A DNA stretch of 6,991 bases from Rhodospirillaceae bacterium CCH5-H10 (lineage in GTDB: Bacteria > Pseudomonadota > Alphaproteobacteria > Reyranellales > Reyranellaceae). Both the position numbers and the translations under genes were made by a program. Below are positions 1 to 6,970 of this stretch, piece by piece. Under the pieces are notes generated by a model. It saw only the letters and a program-made list of their open reading frames with translations, made no database searches and was not told where the DNA came from. Location: assembly GCA_001557035.1 (NCBI GenBank), contig LSKJ01000729.1, positions 1 to 6,991 on the forward strand, given 5' to 3'. Position 1 is the stretch's first letter. The number at the start of each line of letters is the position of its first letter.

Positions 1-981
1 GAGCCGATCTATGGCGCCCGCCTCGCCGCCTCGTTCGCGAAGGCGGGCGTCAAGACCGAGACGGTGACCGTGCCGGCCGGCGAGAGCAGCAAGGATTTCG
101 CGAGCTTCGGCCGGCTGATGAACGAGCTGCTCGACCGCCGGCCCGACCGCAAGACGACGCTGGTGGCGCTGGGCGGCGGCGTGGTCGGCGACCTCACGGG
201 TTTTGCCGCAGCGGTGCTGCTGCGCGGCGTCGACTTCATCCAGGTGCCGACGACGCTGCTGGCACAGGTGGATTCCTCGGTCGGCGGCAAGACCGGCATC
301 AACACGCGTCACGGCAAGAACCTGGTCGGCGCCTTCTACCAGCCGCGACTCGTCCTCGCCGATACGACGGTGCTCGACACGCTGCCACGGCGCGAGCTGC
401 TGGCGGGCTACGCCGAGGTGGCGAAGTATGGGCTGATCGACGATCCGGAGTTCTTCGCCTGGTGCGAGGCCAATGGCGACAAGGTGCTGGCGGGCGACGC
501 CGCGGCGCGCACCTACGCGATCGAGCAGAGCTGTCTTTCCAAGGCGCGCATCGTGGCGGCCGACGAGCGCGAGACCACGGACCTGCGCGCCCTCCTCAAT
601 CTCGGCCACACGTTCGGCCATGCGCTGGAGGCCGAGACCGGCTTCGGCGGGGCGCTGCTGCACGGAGAGGCTGTCGGCGCGGGCATGGCGATGGCGTTCG
701 ACCTGTCGGCGCGGCTGGGCCTCTGCCCGCAGGCCGATGCCGAGCGCGTGCGGCGCCATCTCGGTGGCGTCGGCCTGCCGGTGCGCCTGCGCACGATCGG
801 CGGCGACAACAGCCGCACCTGGGACGCCGCGAGGCTGATCGAGCACATGCGCGGCGACAAGAAGGCCGAGGGCGGCAAGCTCACCTTCGTGCTGGCGCGC
901 GGCATCGGCAAATCCTTCGTCACCCGCGACGTCGACGAGACGGGCCTGCGCGGCCTGCTCGACGACGCCATCGCGGCCTAG
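1..981 (+). CDS. aroB: 3-dehydroquinate synthase AroB (5' end outside window)
   Basis: AroB converts DAHP to 3-dehydroquinate, the second step of the cytoplasmic shikimate pathway to aromatic amino acids. The reading frame is open from base 1, giving 326 residues. The family is usually about 360-380 long, so roughly 40-50 N-terminal residues lie outside the window. Residue numbers here count from base 1. The NAD-binding glycine motif GGGVVGD is at 58-64, followed by [19 protein letters not shown] at about 83-101. [10 protein letters not shown] carries the zinc-ligand Glu at 139. [12 protein letters not shown] carries zinc-ligand His 203 plus His 207, and [10 protein letters not shown] carries the third ligand His 221. 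The C-terminal RGDKK...GKLTFVL block is also typical. Ligand assignment follows known AroB structures. The frame ends at TAG 979-981, and the next gene starts 8 bases after that stop, so the two are probably cotranscribed. In related genomes aroK often precedes aroB, but that region is not visible here. Confidence 0.97.
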   Translation, partial: EPIYGARLAASFAKAGVKTETVTVPAGESSKDFASFGRLMNELLDRRPDRKTTLVALGGGVVGDLTGFAAAVLLRGVDFIQVPTTLLAQVDSSVGGKTGINTRHGKNLVGAFYQPRLVLADTTVLDTLPRRELLAGYAEVAKYGLIDDPEFFAWCEANGDKVLAGDAAARTYAIEQSCLSKARIVAADERETTDLRALLNLGHTFGHALEAETGFGGALLHGEAVGAGMAMAFDLSARLGLCPQADAERVRRHLGGVGLPVRLRTIGGDNSRTWDAARLIEHMRGDKKAEGGKLTFVLARGIGKSFVTRDVDETGLRGLLDDAIAA

Positions 982-984
982 GAG
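981..984 (+). promoter_or_regulatory. Ribosome binding site overlapping the aroB stop
   Basis: GGAG lies 4 bases before the ATG at 989, and its first G is the last base of the aroB TAG. This fixes the start of the CNNM/CorC gene. It also means ribosomes terminating on aroB sit on the next gene's initiation site, which favours translational coupling (inference). Confidence 0.7.
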
Positions 985-988
985 CGGC

Positions 989-2293
989 ATGGACGCCGAC
1001 CTGCATTTCGACATCCCGCTTTCCATCGCGGTTCCGCTCGTCGTCGTCTGCCTCCTGCTGGCCGCCTACCTGTCGGCTGCCGAGACGGCGATCACCGGCG
1101 CGTCGCGCCCGCGCATGCACCGGCTCGCGCAGCAGGGTCATCCCAGGGCGGTGATCGTCAACGCCCTGCTCGACCGCAAGGACGAGGCGGTGAGCGCCGT
1201 GCTGCTCGGCAACAACGTGGTGAACATCTTCTCCGCCTCACTCTCGACGGCGGTGCTGACGGCGCTGTTCGGGGCCGCAGGCGTCGTCTACGCGACGCTG
1301 GCGATCGGTGTCCTGATCGTGATCTTCGCCGAGGTGATGCCCAAGACCTGGGCGCTGCTGCGCGCCGACCGCGTGGCGCTGGCGCTGGCGCCCTCGATCA
1401 TGGTCACGCTGACCATCCTGGGGCCGCTGGCGCGCGGCGTCGCCTGGATTTCGCGCTTCTTCCTCAGGCTGATGAACGTGCGGACGGACCGCACGCCCGA
1501 CGCCGAGGAGCAGAGCGATGCGTTGCGCGGCGCCATCGAACTGCACGGCGAGGGCCAGACCGGCGACAGTGCACCGGCCGAAAAGGCGATGCTGCGCTCC
1601 GTGCTCGATCTCGGCGACCGCACCGTGGGCGACGTGATGACCCATCGCGGCAACGTCGTGCTGATCGATGCCGACCAGCCGACCGACGCCATCGTCAGCC
1701 AGATGCTGGCGGCGCCCTACACGCGCATCCCGCTCTATCGCGGGGAGGCCGACAACGTCGTGGGCGTCGTCCACGCCAAGGACCTGTTCCGCGCCGTGAA
1801 GGCCGCCGGCGATCCCGACGCGGTGAAGATCGATGCGATCATGACCGCTCCCTGGTTCATTCCCGAATCGACGGTCCTGTTCGACCAGCTCGAGGCGTTC
1901 CGCGCCCGCCACGAGCATTTCGCGATCGTGGTCGACGAGTACGGCGCGCTGCGCGGCATCGTGACCCTCGAGGACATCATCGAGGAGATCGTCGGCGACA
2001 TCGAGGACGAGCACGACGCGATCCGCCGCGGCGTCGCGCGGCGCGACGACGGCAGCATGGTCTGCCAGGGCGACGTGCCGATCCGCGACCTCAACCGCGA
2101 ATTCGGCTGGGGCCTGCCCGAGGGCGTCGCCACGACCATCGCCGGACTGGTGCTGCACGAGGCGCGCCGGATCCCGGAAGTGGGCCAAGTTTATGCATTT
2201 TACGGCTTCCGCTTCGAGATTTTGAAGCGCGAGGGCACGCGCATCGCCGAGTTGCGGATCGTGCCGCCCGCCGCCATACAGGCAGGCAACTGA
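989..2293 (+). CDS. CNNM/CorC-HlyC family membrane protein (DUF21 + CBS pair; 'hemolysin' TlyC-like)
   Basis: This 434-residue inner-membrane protein has the full CNNM/HlyC layout. The DUF21 membrane domain spans about 10-165, with hydrophobic stretches near 12-33, 72-95, 99-117 and 129-158. It contains SAAETAITGASRPRMHRL (29-46) and the family-typical EVMPK (115-119). A CBS pair follows at about 213-337, including GDVMTHR, YTRIPLYRG, VGVVHAKDL and VVDEYGALRGIVTLEDIIEEIVGDI. The C-terminal CorC/HlyC (transporter-associated) domain is at about 352-426. Proteins of this family are linked to magnesium or cobalt efflux and adenine-nucleotide sensing by the CBS domains; the 'hemolysin' name is historical. 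Which ion this one handles cannot be read from the sequence. The start ATG 989 is supported by GGAG at 981-984, whose first base is the last base of the aroB stop, so the two genes are probably translationally linked. The protein appears complete. Confidence 0.92.
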   Translation: MDADLHFDIPLSIAVPLVVVCLLLAAYLSAAETAITGASRPRMHRLAQQGHPRAVIVNALLDRKDEAVSAVLLGNNVVNIFSASLSTAVLTALFGAAGVVYATLAIGVLIVIFAEVMPKTWALLRADRVALALAPSIMVTLTILGPLARGVAWISRFFLRLMNVRTDRTPDAEEQSDALRGAIELHGEGQTGDSAPAEKAMLRSVLDLGDRTVGDVMTHRGNVVLIDADQPTDAIVSQMLAAPYTRIPLYRGEADNVVGVVHAKDLFRAVKAAGDPDAVKIDAIMTAPWFIPESTVLFDQLEAFRARHEHFAIVVDEYGALRGIVTLEDIIEEIVGDIEDEHDAIRRGVARRDDGSMVCQGDVPIRDLNREFGWGLPEGVATTIAGLVLHEARRIPEVGQVYAFYGFRFEILKREGTRIAELRIVPPAAIQAGN

Positions 2294-2321
2294 CCTCCAC
2301 CTGACACTACGGGGAACCACC

Positions 2322-2975
2322 ATGCCGCTTTCGCCACCGATCGGGCGACAGCACCTTCACACTCGCCGCGTCGTCTGCCAGGGCTTCTTCCGCGACGACG
2401 GGCTGTGGGACATCGAAGGCCGCATCACCGACGAAAAGACCTACGAGCACGCCAACGAATGGCGCGGGCCGCTGAAGCCGGGCGACTTCGTGCACGACAT
2501 GTCGATCCGGCTGACGATCGACCACACCTTCACGATCGTCGACGCCGAGGCGGTGACCGACAAGTCGCCGTACAGCATGTGCGGCGACATCGCGCCGGCC
2601 TTCAGGAAGCTGATCGGCCTGCGCATCGGCGGCGGCTTCCACCGCGCGGTGCGCGAGCGGCTGGGCGGCGTGCATGGCTGCACGCATATCGTCGAACTGC
2701 TGGGCCCGGTCGCAACGACGGCGTTCCAGACCGTATCTTCGAAGAAGGCCCGTGACCTCAACCGGGAACATCGCGAGAAGACCGGGACCCTGCCGCCCAA
2801 GGATCCGAACGCCGCGCCCAAGCCGCGCCGCAAGCCCTACATGCTCGACACCTGCCACACCTGGGCTTCGGACAGCGAAGTCACCAGGCGATGGGTCCCG
2901 CATTTCTACACCGGCCCCGACGCCGAAGCCGTGCGCGCCGCCGTCGAAGGCAAGGACGTGGAGATGGAAGGCTGA
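2322..2975 (+). CDS. DUF2889 domain-containing protein, function unknown
   Basis: The protein has 217 residues and no signal peptide or membrane segment, so it is presumably cytoplasmic. I recognise it as DUF2889 by its pattern: an N-terminal LHTRR, then RDDGLWDIEGRITD (24-37), HDMSIRLTIDHTFTI (58-72), PYSMCG (83-88) and a Gly-rich stretch RIGGGFH (101-107). HGCTHIVELL (118-127) and TTAFQ (132-136) follow. A basic, proline-rich linker (about 141-172) leads to a C-terminal MLDTCHTW segment with conserved-looking Cys and His. The clustered Cys/His residues (C87, H118, C120, H122, C178, H179) could bind a metal, but that is only a guess. The start ATG is supported by GGGGA at 2311-2315, 6 bases upstream. 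The gene follows the CNNM/CorC gene by 28 bp and probably shares its transcript. The family has no established biochemical role that I know of. Confidence 0.85.
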   Translation: MPLSPPIGRQHLHTRRVVCQGFFRDDGLWDIEGRITDEKTYEHANEWRGPLKPGDFVHDMSIRLTIDHTFTIVDAEAVTDKSPYSMCGDIAPAFRKLIGLRIGGGFHRAVRERLGGVHGCTHIVELLGPVATTAFQTVSSKKARDLNREHREKTGTLPPKDPNAAPKPRRKPYMLDTCHTWASDSEVTRRWVPHFYTGPDAEAVRAAVEGKDVEMEG

Positions 2976-2985
2976 CGCGCGGCGC

Positions 2986-3270
2986 TTACGACCGCTTCGC
3001 GTCTTCCGTCGGCGTGAGGGTCTCCATGGCCAGCGCGTGCAGGCCGGCGTCGAGTTCGGCTTTGAGCGCGGCATAGACCAGGCGCTGGCGCGCGACGCGA
3101 GTCTTGCCCTCGAAAGCCTGCGAGACGATCTCGACCCTGAAATGCGTCTCGCCCCCTTCGCGCCAGCCGGCATGGCCGTGATGCTTCGAGGACTCGTCTT
3201 CGATGGCAAGGCGCACCGGCGCAAGGGTTGCCCGGAGTTTTTCGTCGATCGCCGTCGCCACCTTGCCCAT
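2986..3270 (-). CDS. bolA: BolA family protein
   Basis: This is a small (94-residue) BolA-family protein. BolA proteins pair with monothiol glutaredoxins to hold a bridged [2Fe-2S] cluster and act in iron homeostasis or regulation; some also affect cell shape and bind DNA. The single domain fills the protein. It shows HHGHAGWREGGETHF (30-44), RVEIVSQAF (45-53), the helix-turn-helix-like GKTRVARQRLVYAAL (55-69), the invariant-type His in GLHALAMETL (His 78), and a trailing TPTE. It carries the HAG-type loop usual in alphaproteobacterial BolA. The start ATG (complement of 3268-3270) is supported by GGAAGG on the minus strand (bases 3276-3281), 5 bases upstream. It ends in TAA, 10 bp from the stop of the convergent DUF2889 gene, and diverges from the J-domain gene. 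A monothiol glutaredoxin partner is not encoded in the window. Confidence 0.93.
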   Translation of the reverse strand: MGKVATAIDEKLRATLAPVRLAIEDESSKHHGHAGWREGGETHFRVEIVSQAFEGKTRVARQRLVYAALKAELDAGLHALAMETLTPTEDAKRS

Positions 3271-3299
3271 GACTGCCTTCCCTCTTCCGCCGGCCTCTC

Positions 3300-3328
3300 T
3301 TGCCGGGTCACATCCTTGAACACATATT
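3300..3328 (+). promoter_or_regulatory. Candidate promoter of the J-domain gene, overlapping the bolA promoter
   Basis: TTGCCG (3300-3305) and CATATT (3323-3328) form a sigma-70-like pair with a 17-base spacer. The expected transcription start, 6-8 bases after the -10, falls at about 3335, which is the A of the annotated ATG. If the promoter is real, the message would be leaderless or nearly so. The same AT-rich patch serves the opposite strand. Seen by eye only. Confidence 0.35.
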
Positions 3329-3354
3329 AGCCCGATGGCCCGACGACGAGCGAA
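3324..3354 (-). promoter_or_regulatory. Candidate bolA promoter
   Basis: On the minus strand a TAATAT hexamer (bases 3324-3329) could be the -10 element, with a weak TTCGCT (3349-3354) as -35 at a long 19-base spacing. This would give a bolA leader of about 45 bases. The -35 is poor, and the call rests mainly on the AT-rich patch in an otherwise GC-rich divergent spacer. Confidence 0.3.
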
Positions 3355-3916
3355 CCCACTGGCGGCAATGGACGGTGCGAAGCCGCATCAGCGCGTCTGC
3401 GAGGCCCCGGGCTGCCGCCAGCAGGGTGAATATCGTGCGCCCCGGGCGCGCGACAAGCTCGACGAATATCGCTGGTTCTGCCTCGAGCACGTCCGCGACT
3501 ATAACAAGAGGTGGGACTACTTCGCCGGTCTCGATTCCGACCAGATCGAGGCCCACATCCGCGCCGACACGACCTGGCGCCGTCCCGTCTGGCCGCTGGG
3601 TGCCCGCCGCAACGGCAATCCCTATGCCCACATCAAGGATCCGCTGGGCCTGGCGGACGATGCCGGCCTCGGCGAGAAGCCGCCGCCCAAGTACGATGGC
3701 AGCGAGCAACTGACCCCGGCCGAGCGCAATGCCATGGACGTCCTCGAGCTTTCCTGGCCCCTGACCCGGAAAGTCGTGAAATCCCGCTACAAGGCGCTGG
3801 TGAAACTCCATCACCCCGACGCGAACGGCGGGGCGCGCGAAGCCGAGGAAAAACTCAAAGAAATCAACGCCGCCTATTCCACTCTGCGGGCCTCGGAGCA
3901 CCTTCCGGCCGACTGA
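3335..3916 (+). CDS. J-domain (DnaJ-like) protein with N-terminal Cys/His cluster
   Basis: This 193-residue soluble protein ends in a J domain at about 132-190. LELSWPLTRKVVKSRYKAL leads to KLHHPDANGG with the HPD tripeptide at 160-162, followed by the helix EEKLKEINAAYSTL. The HPD loop is what stimulates DnaK-type Hsp70 ATPases, so a co-chaperone role is likely. This is not the canonical DnaJ: there is no Gly/Phe region, no four-repeat zinc domain and no C-terminal substrate domain, and the J domain sits at the C-terminus. The N-terminal half has C22-x4-C27 and C49-x2-H52 (CEAPGC ... FCLEH), a plausible single zinc site, followed by VRDYN and DYFAGL. The start is uncertain. ATG 3335 has no Shine-Dalgarno, and the in-frame ATG 3368 (residue 12) has only a weak GGCGG close by. 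The gene diverges from bolA and precedes cobS by 111 bp. Confidence 0.88.
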   Translation: MARRRANPLAAMDGAKPHQRVCEAPGCRQQGEYRAPRARDKLDEYRWFCLEHVRDYNKRWDYFAGLDSDQIEAHIRADTTWRRPVWPLGARRNGNPYAHIKDPLGLADDAGLGEKPPPKYDGSEQLTPAERNAMDVLELSWPLTRKVVKSRYKALVKLHHPDANGGAREAEEKLKEINAAYSTLRASEHLPAD

Positions 3917-3918
3917 TT

Positions 3919-3934
3919 AGCCCTGCTTGGGGCT
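3919..3934 (+). terminator. Weak hairpin just after the J-domain gene
   Basis: AGCCC (3919-3923) can pair with GGGCT (3930-3934) around a 6-base loop, starting two bases after the TGA stop. No real T-tract follows (GTCTGTGCATTT), so intrinsic termination would be inefficient at best. Confidence 0.25.
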
Positions 3935-3952
3935 GTCTGTGCATTTGGCCGC

Positions 3953-3981
3953 TTGCAGCGCACAATCCTGCCTGCGACTAT
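3953..3981 (+). promoter_or_regulatory. Candidate cobST promoter
   Basis: TTGCAG (3953-3958) and GACTAT (3976-3981) are spaced by 17 bases. The -35 is good and the -10 matches the consensus at only three positions, including the important second A and last T. The predicted start is near 3988, giving a leader of about 40 bases that would begin with the hairpin at 3988-4004. Seen by eye only; cobST could also be read from upstream. Confidence 0.33.
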
Positions 3982-3987
3982 CGATCC

Positions 3988-4004
3988 GCCCGCAATTGGC
4001 GGGC
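3988..4004 (+). promoter_or_regulatory. GC-rich stem-loop in the cobS leader (possible attenuator/terminator or 5' stabiliser)
   Basis: GCCCGC (3988-3993) and GCGGGC (3999-4004) form a perfect 6-bp stem around a 5-base AATTG loop, followed by ATTGTTTT (4005-4012). The stem and partly T-rich tail resemble an intrinsic terminator for the J-domain gene. The cobS ribosome binding site, however, starts only 11 bases after the stem, and the candidate promoter would start transcription right at the stem. A competing 5-bp pairing (CCGCC 3986-3990 with GGCGG 3998-4002) is possible. The role is undecided. The 111-bp spacer is too short for, and shows none of the boxes of, a cobalamin riboswitch. Confidence 0.45.
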
Positions 4005-4014
4005 ATTGTTTTGT

Positions 4015-4019
4015 AGGAA
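4015..4019 (+). promoter_or_regulatory. Ribosome binding site deciding the cobS start
   Basis: AGGAA lies 8 bases before the ATG at 4028. This selects 4028 over the longer in-frame opening at TTG 3953, which has no such site and whose extra 25 residues are unlike CobS. Confidence 0.7.
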
Positions 4020-4027
4020 TTCGTGTG

Positions 4028-5032
4028 ATGGCCTCTACGACGACCGCGGCCCGCCAGAATGTGTCGGGCATGCCGGATATCAAGGTTTCTGCGCGCCAGG
4101 TTTTCGGAATCGACACGGACATGGAAGTTCCGGCTTTCAGCGCCCCGACCGAGCACGTCCCGGAGGTGGATGACGCCTACCTGTTCGATCACGACACGAC
4201 GATGGCGATCCTCGCCGGCTTCGCCCACAACCGACGCGTCATGGTCCAGGGCTATCACGGCACCGGCAAGTCGACCCACATCGAACAGGTCGCGTCGCGC
4301 CTCAACTGGCCCTGCCTGCGCGTCAACCTCGACAGCCACATCTCGCGTATCGACCTGATCGGCAAGGACGCGATCGTGCTGCGCGACGGCAAGCAGGTCA
4401 CCGAGTTCCGCGAAGGCATCCTGCCCTGGGCGCTGCAGAACCCGACGGCCCTGGTGTTCGACGAATACGACGCCGGCCGCGCCGACGTGATGTTTGTGAT
4501 CCAGCGCGTCCTCGAGGTCGACGGCAAGCTGACCCTGCTCGACCAGAACAAGGTCATCCATCCGCACCCGGCGTTCCGCCTGTTCTCGACCGCCAACACG
4601 GTCGGCCTCGGCGACACGACGGGCCTCTATCACGGCACGCAGCAGATCAATCAGGGCCAGATGGACCGCTGGTCGATCGTGACGACGCTGAACTACCTGC
4701 CGCACGACCAGGAAGTGAACATCGTCGCCGCCAAGACGCCGCACTACAACAGCGACGAGGGCCGCAAGACCATCGCCGCCATGGTGGCGCTGGCCGATCT
4801 CACCCGCGCCGGCTTCATCGCCGGCGACATCTCGACCGTCATGTCGCCGCGTACGGTGATCACCTGGGCCGAGAACGCGCGCATCTTCGGCGGTGACGTG
4901 GGCTTCGCCTTCCGTCTCACCTTCCTGAACAAGTGCGACGAGGTCGAGCGCAGCACGCTCGCCGAATACTATCAGCGCTGCTTCGGCAAGGATCTGCCGG
5001 CGAGCAGCGCCAAGGGCGGCAAGACGCACTAA
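4028..5032 (+). CDS. cobS: Cobaltochelatase subunit CobS (AAA+ ATPase)
   Basis: CobS is the AAA+ ATPase of the aerobic cobaltochelatase. With CobT and CobN it drives ATP-dependent insertion of cobalt into hydrogenobyrinic acid a,c-diamide. From ATG 4028 the protein has 334 residues, normal for the family. Visible motifs are the family N-terminus [21 protein letters not shown] (15-35) and Walker [10 protein letters not shown] (75-83). Next come [23 protein letters not shown] (92-114) and Walker [11 protein letters not shown] (141-150). The sensor-like FSTAN is at 186-190, and [23 protein letters not shown] (193-215) and [12 protein letters not shown] (272-283) complete the set. The start is chosen from AGGAA at 4015-4019 and family homology. 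A further in-frame Met at residue 15 is less likely because it has no upstream site. cobT follows after 21 bp, so the two form an operon. The protein ends in a short Lys/Gly-rich stretch. Confidence 0.97.
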   Translation: MASTTTAARQNVSGMPDIKVSARQVFGIDTDMEVPAFSAPTEHVPEVDDAYLFDHDTTMAILAGFAHNRRVMVQGYHGTGKSTHIEQVASRLNWPCLRVNLDSHISRIDLIGKDAIVLRDGKQVTEFREGILPWALQNPTALVFDEYDAGRADVMFVIQRVLEVDGKLTLLDQNKVIHPHPAFRLFSTANTVGLGDTTGLYHGTQQINQGQMDRWSIVTTLNYLPHDQEVNIVAAKTPHYNSDEGRKTIAAMVALADLTRAGFIAGDISTVMSPRTVITWAENARIFGGDVGFAFRLTFLNKCDEVERSTLAEYYQRCFGKDLPASSAKGGKTH

Positions 5033-5053
5033 GCAGTAAGCAGCGAGGGCCGC

Positions 5054-6970
5054 ATGGCCAAGGACTCCACTCCCATCGAGGAGTTTCGTCGCGTCACCGC
5101 CACCACCATGCGGGCGGTGTCGCGCAAGGAAGTGAACGTCGCCTTCGTGCCCGACGGCGGTTCACTGCTGGGCCAGGAAGCCCGCATCACCGTGCCGGCG
5201 CGCGATCTGCCGGCCGAGGATGTGAGCCGCGTCCGCGGCGAGGCCGACTCGATGGCGCTGAAACTGCGCCACCACGACCGCAAGACCCACCTCCGCCGCG
5301 TCCCGCGCGGCGAGGCGGCGCGCGCGATCTTCGAGGCGGTGGAACAGGTCCGCGTCGAGGCGCTCGGCGCCAGGAAGATGATCGGCGTTGCCGACAATCT
5401 CTCCGCCCTTTGGCGGCAGCGCTCCGACCAGCGCGGCCATGCCCGCATCAAGACCAAGGAAGACGCACCGATCGCCGACGTGGTCGGCCTGATCGCCCGC
5501 GAGCAGCTCCTGGGCGCCGCGCCGCCGGACTCGGCGAAGGCGATGGTCGACCTGTGGCGCTCCGACATCGAGAGCGCGGCCGGCCGCGACTTCCAGAAGC
5601 TGCGCGATGCGCTGACCAACCAGGAAGCCTTCGCCCGCGCCGCCCGCCAGCTCATCCGCGACCTCAAGCTCGGCGACGAGACGGCCGACCTGCAGGACGA
5701 CGACAACGAGGATTCGCAGGACCAGGAGAACGCCGACGGTCAGTCGAACGAGACCGGCGACGACCAGAGCGATTCCAGCGAGACCCAGGGCTACGGTGCC
5801 CAGGGCGAGGAAACCGAGGACGCCTCCGAGCAGGAGGATGCCTCGGAGACCGTTGCCGACCAGGCCCAGACCGAGATGCAGATGGGCTCGGGCGACGAGG
5901 AGGAGCCGGGCCGCGCCGAGCGTCCGTGGCTGCCGCCGGGCGCACTCAGCAACGAGCCCGCGGGCCAGCAGTATCACGCCTATTCCAACAAGTTCGACGA
6001 GATCGTCGAGGCCGATGCGCTGTGCGACGCCGAGGAACTCGGCCGCCTGCGCAACCACCTCGACCAGCAGCTCGCCCACCTGCAGGGTGTGATCGGCAAG
6101 CTCGCCAACCGCCTGCAGCGCCGCCTGATGGCGCAGCAGAACCGCGCCTGGGAGTTCGATCTCGACGAGGGCATCCTCGATGCCGCGCGCCTCACGCGCG
6201 TCGTCACCAACCCAATGCACGCTCTGTCGTTCAAGACCGAGCGCGACACCAACTTCCGCGATACCGTGGTGTCGCTGCTGATCGACAATTCGGGCTCGAT
6301 GCGCGGACGGCCGATCACGGTGGCGGCGATGAGCGCCGACATCCTCGCCCGCACGCTCGAGCGCTGCGGCGTGAAGGTCGAGATCCTGGGCTTCACGACG
6401 CGCGCCTGGAAGGGCGGCCAGAGCCGCGAGCAGTGGCTCGCCGCCGGCAAACCGGGCAATCCCGGCCGCCTCAACGACCTGCGCCACATCATCTACAAGC
6501 CGGCCGATGCGCCGTGGCGCCGGGCCCGCAAGAACCTGGGTCTGATGCTGCGCGAGGGTATCCTCAAGGAGAACATCGACGGCGAGGCGCTCCTGTGGGC
6601 GCACAGCCGCCTGCTGCCGCGCCCCGAAGAGCGCAAGATCATGATGGTGATCTCCGATGGCGCGCCGGTCGACGACAGCACGCTGTCGGTGAATCCCGGC
6701 AACTATCTCGAGCGGCACCTGCGCGACGTCATCGACTGGATCGAGACGCGCTCGCCGGTCGAACTGGTCGCCATCGGCATCGGCCACGACGTCACGCGCT
6801 ACTATCGCCGCGCCGTCACCATCGTCGACGCCGACCAGCTGGGCGGCACGATGATGGAACAGCTCGCCTCGCTGTTCGACGACGACGACAAGAAGGATGC
6901 CCGCACCGCCAAGGGCGCTCGCAAAGGCGCCGGCAAGGTCGGCTCGAAGTCCGGCAAGCGCGCCGCCTAG
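5054..6970 (+). CDS. cobT: Cobaltochelatase subunit CobT (VWA domain)
   Basis: CobT is the VWA-containing partner that forms a chaperone-like complex with CobS and couples its ATPase to CobN. The protein has 638 residues, close to the usual 600-640. The N-terminal CobT domain covers about 1-205 ([17 protein letters not shown] at 9-25; [13 protein letters not shown] at 72-84). A very acidic Asp/Glu/Gln/Ser linker runs from about 207 to 287. A conserved middle region at 288-400 includes [15 protein letters not shown] residues and the helical [24 protein letters not shown]. The C-terminal VWA domain covers about 403-608, with the MIDAS DNSGS at 411-415, FTTRAWKGG at 447-455 and ISDGAP at 533-538. 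Residues 613-638 form a Lys/Arg/Gly/Ala-rich tail. The start ATG is supported by GAGGG at 5045-5049, 4 bases upstream. This is the aerobic cobaltochelatase CobT, not the unrelated phosphoribosyltransferase also called CobT. Confidence 0.97.
   Translation: MAKDSTPIEEFRRVTATTMRAVSRKEVNVAFVPDGGSLLGQEARITVPARDLPAEDVSRVRGEADSMALKLRHHDRKTHLRRVPRGEAARAIFEAVEQVRVEALGARKMIGVADNLSALWRQRSDQRGHARIKTKEDAPIADVVGLIAREQLLGAAPPDSAKAMVDLWRSDIESAAGRDFQKLRDALTNQEAFARAARQLIRDLKLGDETADLQDDDNEDSQDQENADGQSNETGDDQSDSSETQGYGAQGEETEDASEQEDASETVADQAQTEMQMGSGDEEEPGRAERPWLPPGALSNEPAGQQYHAYSNKFDEIVEADALCDAEELGRLRNHLDQQLAHLQGVIGKLANRLQRRLMAQQNRAWEFDLDEGILDAARLTRVVTNPMHALSFKTERDTNFRDTVVSLLIDNSGSMRGRPITVAAMSADILARTLERCGVKVEILGFTTRAWKGGQSREQWLAAGKPGNPGRLNDLRHIIYKPADAPWRRARKNLGLMLREGILKENIDGEALLWAHSRLLPRPEERKIMMVISDGAPVDDSTLSVNPGNYLERHLRDVIDWIETRSPVELVAIGIGHDVTRYYRRAVTIVDADQLGGTMMEQLASLFDDDDKKDARTAKGARKGAGKVGSKSGKRAA

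Noticed and set aside
989..2293. Interpreting the CNNM/CorC protein as a true haemolysin or virulence factor.
   Set aside because: The DUF21, CBS pair and CorC/HlyC layout is that of a widespread membrane family tied to cation handling; the haemolysin label is historical.
1238..2323. A 361-codon minus-strand open frame opposite the CNNM/CorC gene, and a 370-codon one opposite cobS (3917-5029).
   Set aside because: Both are antisense shadows of confident genes. Their translations are rich in His/Asp/Arg/Val/Gly with no recognisable family, and neither has a convincing ribosome binding site.
2974..3003. GACGCG (2974-2979) and CGCGTC (2998-3003) as a two-way terminator between the convergent DUF2889 and bolA genes.
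   Set aside because: The loop is 18 bases, no T-tract follows on either strand, and most of it lies within bolA coding sequence, so chance pairing in GC-rich DNA is as likely.
3953..4027. A 25-residue N-terminal extension of CobS from TTG 3953.
   Set aside because: There is no ribosome binding site at 3953, the extra residues do not resemble CobS, and ATG 4028 has AGGAA at proper spacing.
3917..4027. A cobalamin riboswitch upstream of cobS.
   Set aside because: The spacer is only 111 bp and contains no B12-box-like sequence or the expected multi-helix layout.
5162..6787. A 541-codon open frame on the minus strand across cobT.
   Set aside because: It lies entirely opposite a well-supported cobT, its translation is low-complexity Arg/Ala/Val/Leu/Gly-rich without domain motifs, and such long antisense frames are expected in high-GC DNA.
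5054..6970. Reading the VWA and AAA+ pair as a MoxR/VWA-type or other novel ATPase system, or as magnesium chelatase BchI/BchD.
   Set aside because: CobS-specific segments (the MPDIKV...VFGID N-terminus and the [14 protein letters not shown] region) and the CobT N-terminal domain with acidic linker identify the aerobic cobaltochelatase pair.
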